From the NCBI GenBank assembly GCA_022575985.1, contig JAKSXM010000007.1:5272501-5336500 (forward strand): a stretch of DNA of 64,000 nt, written 5' to 3'. A program made the translations under genes and the position numbers. Positions within the stretch are counted from its first letter, which is position 1, and every line of letters starts with the position of its first letter. The stretch is from Anagrus nilaparvatae. Taxonomy: Eukaryota > Arthropoda > Insecta > Hymenoptera > Mymaridae. The notes under the pieces are model-generated. The model made no database searches. It saw only the letters and a list, made by a program, of their open reading frames with translations, and was not told the DNA's origin. This document shows, piece by piece, positions 1 through 10,148 of the stretch.

Positions 1-2281
1 ATCTTACCAAGGGCATCAACTTCATTATTAGATTCTTTTAATTATTTATTTATGTATTACCAAAAAATTTTTTTTTGTTGTTTACGATATCAATTTTTTT
101 TGAGATTTAACGGTGTGTAAAAGGTCATTGGACTTTTTTTACGCATTAAATTAAGTGCATTCACTTCATTTATGATTTTGTATTTTAAAAATGATCTCAA
201 GTAAACAAATATCAATTTTCTTATTACGTTGTACTTATATTTTTTTATAATAAAACGATGTGATTTGAGTATTATTATTATTATTTCAGTGTAAATTGAA
301 TTTATACTACTCAAATAGGTAAATTTAGTAGTAAAGCTTACATTGATAATAAACTTTGTTGTTTAAATAAAAAAATGAGTATATAATGACATCTGTTTAA
401 AAAAAAACAAAGCGACGTATATGGACTGTTCTCAGTAATTTTAATTGTGTGTAAAAATTTCAATCAGAGGCCAGTAATTATGATACTTTTGGTGATTTAA
501 TGCTAAGTCACATTGTCCTTTTAGATTTCTTAAAGCTTAGGTTATTTTTAGTGGATGCCCTAAGTAAATGAGAATTTATACTTTTTTTAGTAAGATATTC
601 ATTCTTTGATGCATAAAATATTAAATATTTGCATAAAATATTTGCATTTCTCGATTAGATTGATATTACTTTATAAAAAAAATTTTCACTCTTATAAATG
701 AAATTTTTCGTGGTCTTTGAAAAGTTATTACTCTAATTTATAGTATTGTGAATTTCCAGAATTCATGACAGTAATATAATTTTAATTCTATCCAAATATT
801 TAGCTAAAACATGGTTTGAGGTTTTCTGTTTTTTCAGTTATTGACTGATGACGGGTAAACATTTTCAAACTGAAATTCTCAATTTTTCATTAATTTAAAG
901 TAACGTTTATATTAAATTCCAAGACATTAGTAAAGTATCAGTTTTTACATAAAATTTATCATAGATTCTTGAGTTCAAATGCAAATGATCTACGATATCA
1001 GGTCTCTTCCTTGTTGCCTAATATACTATTAACTCATTAGCAACCAAAAAACCTATATGGGCATATCCTGGATGCTAAAAGTACGAAAATAGCCAAAACA
1101 CCCCCTTTTGGGGAGTAGTTTTAGCCAATTTAGGGGTGAAATTTTAATTATTTATGAAAAAGAAGTCGGAATTATTTATCAGCGACCCAGAAACCCGTAT
1201 GGTGCAAATCTGAGCGCTCAAAGTGGGAATATGTAAAAAAAACCTCTTTTTGGGGGTAGTTTTTGCAAATTTAAGGGCGAAGCCCCAATTTCTCTGCTAA
1301 ATGATCCCGATTTTCGTGTTCAGCGACCCATAAAATCTGAAGTAGTACAAATCTGGCGTTCGCCAGTAGAAATACAACCAAACCCTTTTTTTAAAATTTT
1401 GACCGGAGTACCACCCATATCCACCTTTTAAGGGTTGTAAATAGGGCCAAAATGAATGAGGCCTCAACATATATGTAGTTTACTTAAATTTACATAAAAA
1501 ATATTAATTATATTTTCATACATTTTTCAATAAAATTTGATACTTTTTTCATTTATTTTTCCAAACATTTCCTAATACTACCACCTGGCCTACCCCTTTC
1601 GACCCCGTTTTTTGGGTATATTTAAGGGTGTAGGTGAAAAGTAATGTCAGTTTCTGAAAGAGCGTGAAATTTTACTCTAAGGATGAACTTTTTAGCCACT
1701 TATCTATATAAGGGAATATATTTATTTTTGTTCACTTCCAAAACTCTCCGCCCCGGCGTTTATGAGTTAAATTAAATCTGTTCAATTTAATGCTTTCTTT
1801 TCTGATTTTATGGTTTAAAATAGATATTTTATGTTAAACAATCTTTATTTTCCCAAACTAATATCTTTCTTCTTTTATGTTATTTATATCATATCTAAAT
1901 AAACTGATAAAATTAGCCTTGTTTACAAAAGAACTCGTTTGAGTTTCATTTTGAATACAATTATAAATCATATTAGTTATCGATAAATTCACAATTTTTA
2001 GGATTATACGTGATTTAAAAATATTTGCATGGATCAGGCCATATACACGTACAAGTTTAGTTTATTTCTATGTACTTGCTGATGCCGATGAACCTTGTAA
2101 CATATTCTAAATCCTATTGTTACTTTAATCTAAATAATGTAAAATACTTACTTTTAAAATAATTCATACGAGTATATACTTAAATACTCAATAATAATAT
2201 TTGATAATATTATGCATGAATTTTAATTACTAACGTTAGTAAAAAGATGTTAGAGTTTAATTATCACTGAATACTCACGGC
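1..2281. other. AT-rich intergenic flank
   Basis: No gene was recognised. A fragment near 1050-1440 belongs to the repeat family of the 18477-19785 palindrome: it has the GCGACCCA(G)AAA signature, 'ttttggggagtag' and an ending near a GACCGGAGTA box. The rest is low-complexity AT-rich DNA. Confidence 0.6.
1050..1420. repeat. Fragment of the GCGACCC repeat family
   Basis: It contains tandem-like units with 'gcgacccagaaacccgtat' (about 1182) and 'gcgacccataaaatctgaag' (about 1322), 'aatttaagggcgaag' segments, and ends with GACCGGAGTA. These match parts of the large palindrome at 18477-19785, so it is a diverged dispersed copy. Confidence 0.6.
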
Positions 2282-2455
2282 AAAAGATTAAGCTTAATTT
2301 TGGGTCTTACGGACTAACCTAAAAAAGCTTAATTTTAAAAATTAAATCTTTTTAGGTTAGTCCGTAAGCTTAATTTTAAAAATTAAGCTTAATTTTAAAA
2401 ATTAAGCCTTTTTAGGTTAGTCCGTAAGCTTACCCAAAATTAAGCTTAATCTTTT
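2282..2455. repeat. Short foldback (MITE-like) element
   Basis: The ends AAAAGATTAAGCTTAATTTT and its reverse complement flank internal repeats of TTTTTAGGTTAGTCCGTAAG in both orientations. The whole element is about 174 bp and nearly self-complementary. No coding capacity. Confidence 0.7.
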
Positions 2456-3049
2456 TACGTATAATGCAACAATTTTTAAATTATAATAGTACATTCTTGG
2501 CAAATGCGATGTATTAGGCATTTAGTATAATAAATATTTCTTTATAAGTGGGTATTAATGACAACATTCCAATTTTGAGAGGTCTTCATTATCGCTTTTC
2601 GTAGAGAATAAACGTTTTGAAACTCGTGGTAGAAATGTTTATAAAATGCGACTATCAATTCTTTTGCACTACGCTCGTCGGGCCAGTAATAGGTGAATTA
2701 CCACATTGTCCAAAATAAACATTTTTAAGACCCGTCTAAGAATGTATACTACTCTAACAAAAGTTTCAGAACGCTTGAAAAACTATCAAGGGCATTAATC
2801 TGACATTTGACAGTTTATCAAAATTAGAATGTTGTCATTATTTTCAATCCGAAAAGACATCATCAAAATTTCCTAAAAACTAATCAATAAGAATAATATA
2901 TTTCATTCATTAAATTAAATTAGGTTGCTGAAAATAAAAATAATGGATATTGTATATGCAAAGAAGCGCTCACTCATTCCAAATTGATAATTTTAATTTC
3001 ATTTATTCCTAAAGAATTTAGTGAATTATTTTAAATTTTATATCATTTT

Positions 3050-3430
3050 ATATAACTATAATCGTGAAGTTTAGCTTACTTTTCTCTTTCGAGAATTTTT
3101 TTACAGTGGACTATTATACGATGCCACATGATACAGATGATTAATAATAAAATATAGTGCTTACATATAACTTCAGTTTCTTCCAAAAAGTCATTATTAT
3201 CATAAACAAAACAATCTCCTCGACAATTTTATCTTTTACTCAATCTTTTAGAATCTCGTTTATACAATATGAGCAAGGGGAACGAAAATGCGAGCGAAAA
3301 TGAACTTAAAGTAACGTTAATCTAAGTAAAGAAAAGTTATATTTGGATATACCTATAACTAAGGTTTTTTATAGCTAAGCTTTCAAAAAGTGTTAGCTCC
3401 TCAGAGTATTAGAAGCTCGATTAGAAATAA
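3050..3430 (+). repeat. Copy of a dispersed element ending TCCTCAGAGTATTAGAAGC
   Basis: It contains CTCTTTCGAGAA at 3084-3095 and ends with the 19-mer at 3398-3416 that recurs at 5448-5466. It is a longer relative of the 5240-5470 copy in the same orientation; the two bracket the foldback element at 3789-4972. The TATA-like part of the 35-bp module is degenerate or displaced here. Confidence 0.55.
3061..3095 (+). repeat. 35-bp module, degenerate copy
   Basis: CTCTTTCGAGAA is intact, but the TATATAA box lies 28 bp upstream (3049-3055) instead of 16. Confidence 0.5.
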
Positions 3431-3788
3431 GTTCATTTAAAAATGAGTTGAAAATTTCAATTAAGGAAGTATGCGTATTTAAAAAAGACTTACTGCAAAT
3501 ATAATTAATTTTACGTTTTTTTCTCTAATTACGGGGCAAGCACCCTACGCGCTATAGCGCGCCAACCCCTACAGATCATTTGATGTTTAATTTATAATTA
3601 GGGAAGCTCTTTAGTCACTGAATTATACATATTCAAACTAAGATATTTTAACTATATTTCCTTGAAATAATATTTGCTAAACTATCGAGTTGACACTTTG
3701 CGCAATTTGGTGCCAGAAAATGAAACAAAAATTGAAAATGTTTATTTGCTTAAACAAATACATGTTAAAGGTTGGTCATAAATGTCTG

Positions 3789-4972
3789 AAAGGACCCCGC
3801 ACAAACCTTATGGGATTCGGGTTTCGGCGGAATTGGCTGAATTTTTGGTATGTTGTACATTTCGTCATCCTGAGCAAAAGTCTCAATGGGCACGAAGCTC
3901 CGAAATGCTTTCTTCGGCTCCAACAAAGCTCCAAAGTTCCACAGATCCAACATTATTTACTACTGGAAACGGTCATATTTTATTTTTTCAATGTTCCTTT
4001 TGATAAATAAAAGTATATAGTCTTGCGTTTTTGTTGTCGCTGAATTCAAATCTGATGTCAGAAAAATGATATTGACAGTTGACAGCTGTCAACTAGCTGT
4101 CAAACGGTAATTTATAATTGGGATTTATGAAACCAACACACATATATATGTTTTTGATGTCGCTGAATTCAAATCTGATGTCAGGAAAATGATATTGACA
4201 GCTGTCAACTAGCTGTCAAATGGTAGAAAGTAATCGGGATTTAAAAAATCAGCACATATTTATATGCTTTTGTCGTCATTGAATTAAAATCTGCTGACAA
4301 AAAATTAATATTTTAAGTTGACAGCTGTCAATATCATTTTTCTGACATCAGATTTGAATACAACGACAACAAAAACATATATATGTTTGCTAGTTTCATA
4401 AATGCTGATTATAAATTACCATTTGACAGCTGTCAACTGTCAATATCATTTTTCTGACATCAGATTTGAATCCAGCGACAACAAAAACATATAAATGTGT
4501 GCTATTTTCATAAATCCCGATTATAAATTACCGTTTGACAGCTAGTTTACAGCTGTCAACTGTCAATATCATTTAGCTGACATCAGATTTGAATTCAGCG
4601 ACAACAAAAACATATATATATGTGCTATTTTCATAAATCCCGATTATAAATTACCGTTTGACAGCTAGTTGACAGCTGTCAACTGTCAATATCATTTTTC
4701 TGACATCAGATTTGAATTTAGCGACCTCAAAAACGTAAGACTATATACTTTTATTTATCAAAAGATGCATTAAAAAAATAAAATATGACCTTTTCCAGTA
4801 GTAAATAATGTTGGATCTGTGGAGCTTGGGAGCTTTGTGGGAGCCGAGGAAAGCATTTTGGAGCTTCGTGCCCATTGAGACTTTTGCTCAGGATGACGAA
4901 ATGTACAACATACCAAAAATTCAGCCAATTTCGCCGAAACCCGAATCCCATAAGGTTTGTGCGGGGTCCTTT
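3789..4972. repeat. 1.2-kb foldback element with internal tandem units
   Basis: The termini AAAGGACCCCGCACAAACC and its reverse complement start arms of about 240 bp each that are nearly identical. The interior has about 120-bp units built around TTGACAGCTGTCAA, first in forward and then in inverted orientation (about 4020-4740). Short frames in both arms are mirror copies and not genes. This looks like a non-autonomous foldback transposon. Confidence 0.8.
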
Positions 4973-5239
4973 GAGATCTGAACAGTGCTGGACAATTCAG
5001 TAGCAGCTCAAAATACTCAAGAAAGTACTCAAAATATTATATTTATTAAATAAATTTTATTATTGTTTATCCCAAATGCAGAAATAATAAGCGAGTTCGA
5101 ATATGGAGTTTTTTGTAACTCAATGATTCAAATCAATGAAATTAACAAAACACACCAGCCTTTCTTATAATTGCAAAAGAAGAATCTGAGATAATTAATA
5201 TTTTGAACTTTTTTTTGACTCAAAAGTATTATTTCGTCT

Positions 5240-5470
5240 CACTTATATAGTACTGAAAATGCATTTCTCTTTCGAGAATTTTTCAAAATAAACTATAGTA
5301 TACAATGTTACATTGTTATATAAATATTTTACAATATGTAAACGGCGCTACCTAATACTGAATAATTTAATTATCAAAAGATTGTTTAAGCTAACAGTAA
5401 TTTTAATATAAAATAAAGCTTTTTATTGTATTTTAAAAAAAGTTGCCTCCTCAGAGTATTAGAAGCGACA
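5240..5470 (+). repeat. Shorter copy of the TCCTCAGAGTATTAGAAGC element
   Basis: It begins with the 35-bp TATA-N16-CGAGAA module (5244-5278) and ends with TCCTCAGAGTATTAGAAGC at 5448-5466. It is homologous to 3050-3430 with an internal deletion. Confidence 0.55.
5244..5278 (+). repeat. 35-bp TATA-N16-CGAGAA module
   Basis: TATATAG, 16-bp spacer, CTCTTTCGAGAA. Confidence 0.7.
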
Positions 5471-6797
5471 GGCGGGATTATTTTGGATTAACGTATAAAA
5501 TACACGTAAGTTTATTTAAATATACTGTTTTGCCCCAAAAAAAATTTTTTTGAAATCCCGCGCATGAAAATTTTAATTATGATGAATTTTTCAATTTTTT
5601 CTCCATAAATACCTCTTCATTTTCTAAAAAAAGAAATAACGGTACTGTATCATAAATTCAAAAATTCTTTAATTATCTGCTAACTTGATAAAAACTATTC
5701 TTAGAAAATAATAATAAAATTAATTTTATAACTTTGCTAATTTATTTTTTTACTACACACCAAAAAAAAAAATTAAAAAATTTATAAAAAACTGTTAATT
5801 TACTAAAATATCAAAATTTTTTAATGAGTCAAAATATAAGAAAAGAGTGTAATAAAATTTTTTTATATAGTGTAAATTATATGGATGTTTATTTTTTTTT
5901 ATGAATCATATAATATTTTATATTTATTAGATGGTTATTAACAACTTTTTATTATAGTTTATTAAAACATAAATAAAACAATAAAAATACTTTTTCACTT
6001 ACCTTTAATAATACAGCCAAAAAATAAAGAAAGTAAAAAAATGAAAAATAAATAAAACAAAATTTTAGTGTTAAAATTATTTTAAAATTTTATTTATAAA
6101 TGAATTAATATAAATACATCATCATCGTTTTATGCAAAAAAAAATATTTAAATAAAAAATGGTTTCAATGATGATATATTTTGAAGATGATTTATATTAT
6201 AGAAGTTGAAATATTAAAAATTTACAATAATTTTTTTTTTTTTTTAGTTAATTAATTCTAATATTTATTTACATTATATAAATGTATAAATAATTCATAT
6301 ATACACAATATATATGATTATATATATATATAAAACATTATTATTATTTATACTAAGTAATATTTTTTACTAATTGTAATAAGTACATTCATGTTTTATA
6401 TGCGAGTGAATCTTTTTAGGAATTCTTGGTTTTGGTTGGTTCAAATTTTATAATTTGGGTTTTCGCAATTTTTATTTTGTAGAATTTTTAGCTTTGTTTT
6501 TATGAGTATTTAATAGCATCACTTTTTCTTGAAGGATATGATTAACAAATTTTTAGGCCAAATTTCGCAGAATTAAAAATTTTGTTTGGACTTTAAATTT
6601 CATATATTTACCTAAAATTTCAGTTAATTCAAAAGTTTGGTTTAAATAAACGTTGAATTGAAATTGGCTAAGAAATCAAAAATAGCCCCAAAATTAATGA
6701 ATCCCAATTTATGCGTATACACTGCTCAAAATTGTATGAAAATTTCAGAAATTAAATAAAAAAAATTTTAAGGGATAGTAATGATCAACTTAGTTAG
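5471..6797. other. Low-complexity AT-rich DNA, no gene seen
   Basis: Long A and T runs and a short (TA)n stretch near 6310-6335. No coding frame or clear transposon ends. Confidence 0.6.
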
Positions 6798-7625
6798 TCT
6801 GGTTCTAAAAACGCTGTACTAGGGGGTCGCAACCGCAAGTAGGGCCGCGACGCAATGTACACAACTCTATATTTGGCCTCTACAAGTTGCGTTCCGGCTA
6901 CGCTTGCACTTGCGACCCCCTTTTACGGTGTTTGTAAAATGAGCCTTAAAATATTTTTAGGCTCCATCTACAAAAGCAGCAAAAGAGGAGTGCAACCGCA
7001 AGCGCAATAAGGCTGGTTCTACAGACCTCCGTAAGCGCAAACCGTAGCCGCAACGCAATGCGCACAACGCAACACGCACGTTCACAACACGATTTTGGTT
7101 TGTGCGCATTGTGTTGTGGATGCGGATTTGTGTTTACGGAGATCTGTGGAACCAGCCTAAGCACTGTACTCAGACTCCAACTACAGACGCCATAAAAGGG
7201 GGTCGCAACCGCAAGTGTGATCGCAATGCAATGCGCAGAAACCAATTTTGGCTCCTGCGCAACTCCAAATACATAAAATCTTCTTTTGCGCATTGCGTTG
7301 TACTTGCGTTTGCGGTGCGCCTCGGTTTTACGATTTCTGTAGATGAGGCCTCAGGCTGATTCTACAAACGCTGTAGATAATCTTACAAGGCTCCATCTAC
7401 AAAAGCCGCAAAAAGTGGCGCAACCGTAAGCGCATTTAGGGCGCAATGCGCAGAAGAAGATTTTATGTATTTCGAGTTGCGCAGGAGACGAAATTGCGTT
7501 GTGCTCACGCTTGCGATTGCGACCCCCTTTTACGGCTTCTGTAGACACCAAAATCGTGTTGTGCGCATTGCGTTACGGTTACGCTTGCGGTTACGACCCC
7601 CTTTTCGGCGTTTGTAGAACCACCC
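6798..7625. repeat. GC-rich nested inverted-repeat element
   Basis: The outer ends read TGGTTCTAAAAACGC and the reverse complement of GGCGTTTGTAGAACCA, each followed by a GGGGGTCGCAACCGCAAG-type box. Similar boxes recur at about 7195 and 7515-7600, showing nested insertions. The element is much richer in GC and CpG than its surroundings. Frames inside are artefacts of the repeats. Confidence 0.75.
7011..7157. repeat. 147-bp MITE nested in the GC-rich element
   Basis: Terminal inverted repeats GGCTGGTTCTACAGACCTCC / GGAGATCTGTGGAACCAGCC enclose a nearly complete palindrome with GCGCA-rich arms. It shares its end sequence with the outer element and is probably a related family member inserted into it. 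Confidence 0.75.
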
Positions 7626-9160
7626 TCAATGGGACGTTTTACGCTGCGTTGTGCAAAAGATGAGTATATTAAATGCAAAAAATTTTTGCACAAAATGCCG
7701 CACAGATGCTCTTATTAAATTCTGACCTGACAAAAAAGGCCAAAATTTCGGGTATCCGACCCGAAATCTGGATAACTGTAAACCCCTTCAAGCCTATTAT
7801 TCTTTTGTTGTAATTAAGCAATTGTTAATTTTGAGCCTAATTTTCAACTTATTCTTTTCTTGGAATTGTTATTTATTAGCTGAAATTTTATTTTTCTAAT
7901 CTAATTATCCATATTTACTTTTATCGAACTTTTTTATTCTGAATCTTGTTATTGTTTTTGATTAACGACCAGAACTGGGGCTAAAGGTTTATATTATAAA
8001 AAATTGGCGATTTGTTCTAAGCACAATTTTACCACCTTTTTAAAAATATTATTAATGTAACTTCGGAGGCTAATCAGATGAAATTTTAATTTTAAAAAAC
8101 GTTGTTTATAGGGCTAAGCTACATAATGAGGATCGCAAAGAATCAAGAAATTTAGCTTTCAAATTATTTCAATTACTATTTTCTAATTATTAAGTAATAA
8201 ATTGTAAAAAGTAACTTCAGACTTACATTTATGAATTTTTTTTTGTAATTGCGAAAATTCCGAGTTTTGTTACTAATAATTTTCTTACTAAACTTGAATC
8301 AGCCAATATCCAAACCTTTCAAAGATTGACTCACATATAAACTTACAATATAATTATAATGAAATTTTTATTATACACATCGATTATCAACGAATATAAA
8401 CAAAATCTTTTTTAATAAGTGCCAGATTTAAAATTTTCCAAGTAAAAAAATTCATTCTCAAAAATTCTGTTATTATATACTATTGAATTATCATTAAAAC
8501 CAAATTAAAATCCAAAGAATAAATATTAATTTCAAGAAAAAAAAAATGTAGACGTAAAATTTTGTGAAAGCTTTTATAAACTTTTTTTTTATATGCCTTT
8601 TTTTTTGTTGATTCGATTATAAATTGTTAAAGATATGTATGTTTAAAAAAAAAAGTCAGGAATGCCAAAGAAGCATATATAGAATCGCGCGGCGCGACAA
8701 TGATATTCAACATAAGACCCCGGATGAGAAACATGTCCACATATATAGAAAAAGAGACGAGACACAAAACTGTAGCATTTTTATTTAACTCTTTTTTTTT
8801 ACTGTCAAAGTCCTTTTTTCTGTATAATATGTAACATTTCAAGAAAGAAAAAAAAAAATATGCCCGATTATGGGAATAAATTCAACCCCTAAAAACGATG
8901 AGAATTATATCTTTTTTTTTCTTCACTTCGGTGATAAATATCATTGAGAATCGCCAAATTTCGTATGGATTCCAAAATTTTTTTTATATAAATAAATAAA
9001 TAAATATATTTCAGAATAATAATTTTTTCTCATTTCTTTGTCGTTTCTTAAAATTTTTTTATTTTTCGATAAATATTTAGAGATGGATACAACACGACAA
9101 AAAAAAAAACGGTGAAAATATTTTTTTTTTACTGTATCAATTATTATAAAAGGAACTCTC
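7626..9160. other. 3' flank of Wnt10, no gene seen
   Basis: AT-rich DNA with many homopolymer runs. No recognisable gene or repeat ends. Confidence 0.5.
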
Positions 9161-9170
9161 TTTATTTATT
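9161..9170 (-). terminator. Candidate Wnt10 polyadenylation signal
   Basis: Two overlapping AATAAA hexamers on the minus strand (read as TTTATTTATT on plus) lie about 380 nt past the Wnt10 stop codon. In sequence this AT-rich such hexamers are frequent by chance, so the assignment is tentative. Confidence 0.35.
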
Positions 9171-9548
9171 ATATTTTTTATATAGGTATTTATGCACTTA
9201 TTTGTGTGTGTGTGTGTTATTATAAATTTATACATGAAAAATACGAGATTACTCTTTCCTTCTAGTAATACTGAGAAGTTAACCGGAGAGCAAATAATAA
9301 TTATACAATACCAATAATAATAATAATATTAATAAATGCCATATTTAATATAAAATAAATTGATTATACAAAATATAATGATAATAGTAAATGATGTTTT
9401 TTTTTCTTCAAAAAAAATAAATTAAATATTGTCTGTTTGAATTATTAACTAAAACACAAGACACTCCGCACTCATAATACAATCACGCACACAAAACTCA
9501 CTGTTTTTTCTTTTAATAACAAAAATAAAAAAATAAAACTAAAGAATG

Positions 9549-10148
9549 TCACTTGCACACAGTTATCCATTCTTCAACGGTACAATTTTGGCATTGAACG
9601 TAACAGCACCAATGGAATTTACAAGCACATCTTTCGATCCGACGCTGTCTGATGACATTGTAGCCTCTACCGCAGCACATTGAGTCACAACCATCGTTAC
9701 CAGCACTTGGTCGATTACATTTACGTCCACTGGTACCGATTATATCTGCGTGTGGATCACGTTCACAAAAATTTGGTGACTTTTGAAAATAAAATAATTG
9801 TCCAGCTAATGGACCATTTTTTCGTTTTTTACGCTGATGCTGTTCTTGACGATGATGATAATTATTTTCTAATTGTGATTTTTGATTTTGTCCTTGAATT
9901 GTTCTGTGTTTTCTTTGTCTATGTCGATTTTGATCATCTGGCCGTCGCTTACGAAAACTTCGATTTCGCCCGAGTGGCGTTACGTTTCCGAAATTGCTTT
10001 GACTGACTATAACAGCGTTTCTAAAACGATTTTTTAATGTTCTACCGATTATTCTAAAATCTGGAACCACTTTCCAGCAAGTTTTCAATTCACAAGACCC
10101 AGACATGCCATGACATTTGCAGCGTACCTGCATGTTGTTGGCTACCGC
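9549..10148 (-). CDS. Wnt10: Wnt10 coding exon 4 (acylation loop, linker, C-terminal domain)
   Basis: The acceptor TTTCAG precedes 10148 and the stop is TGA at 9551-9549. The exon encodes residues 210-408: AVANNMQVRCKCHG, the lipid-bearing SGSC loop, TCWKVVPDFR, a basic Arg/Gln/His-rich linker (residues about 270-320, containing RKRR and RKKR), YFQKSPNFCERD, CCGRGYNVIRQRR, the CACKFHWCCYVQC cluster and EWITVCK at the end. The last residues agree with Wnt10 rather than other Wnt subfamilies. Confidence 0.97.
   Translation of the reverse strand, partial: AVANNMQVRCKCHGMSGSCELKTCWKVVPDFRIIGRTLKNRFRNAVIVSQSNFGNVTPLGRNRSFRKRRPDDQNRHRQRKHRTIQGQNQKSQLENNYHHRQEQHQRKKRKNGPLAGQLFYFQKSPNFCERDPHADIIGTSGRKCNRPSAGNDGCDSMCCGRGYNVIRQRRIERCACKFHWCCYVQCQNCTVEEWITVCK

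Noticed and set aside
3690..4010. 106-codon plus-strand frame and its partner at 4751-4951 on minus
   Set aside because: They are mirror copies within the two arms of a foldback element, contain no recognised domain, and follow the repeat boundaries.
6946..7693. Overlapping frames of 62-115 codons on both strands
   Set aside because: They arise from the GC-rich nested MITEs, where stop codons are scarce by composition.
9680..10006. 108-codon plus-strand frame
   Set aside because: It is the antisense shadow of Wnt10 exon 4.
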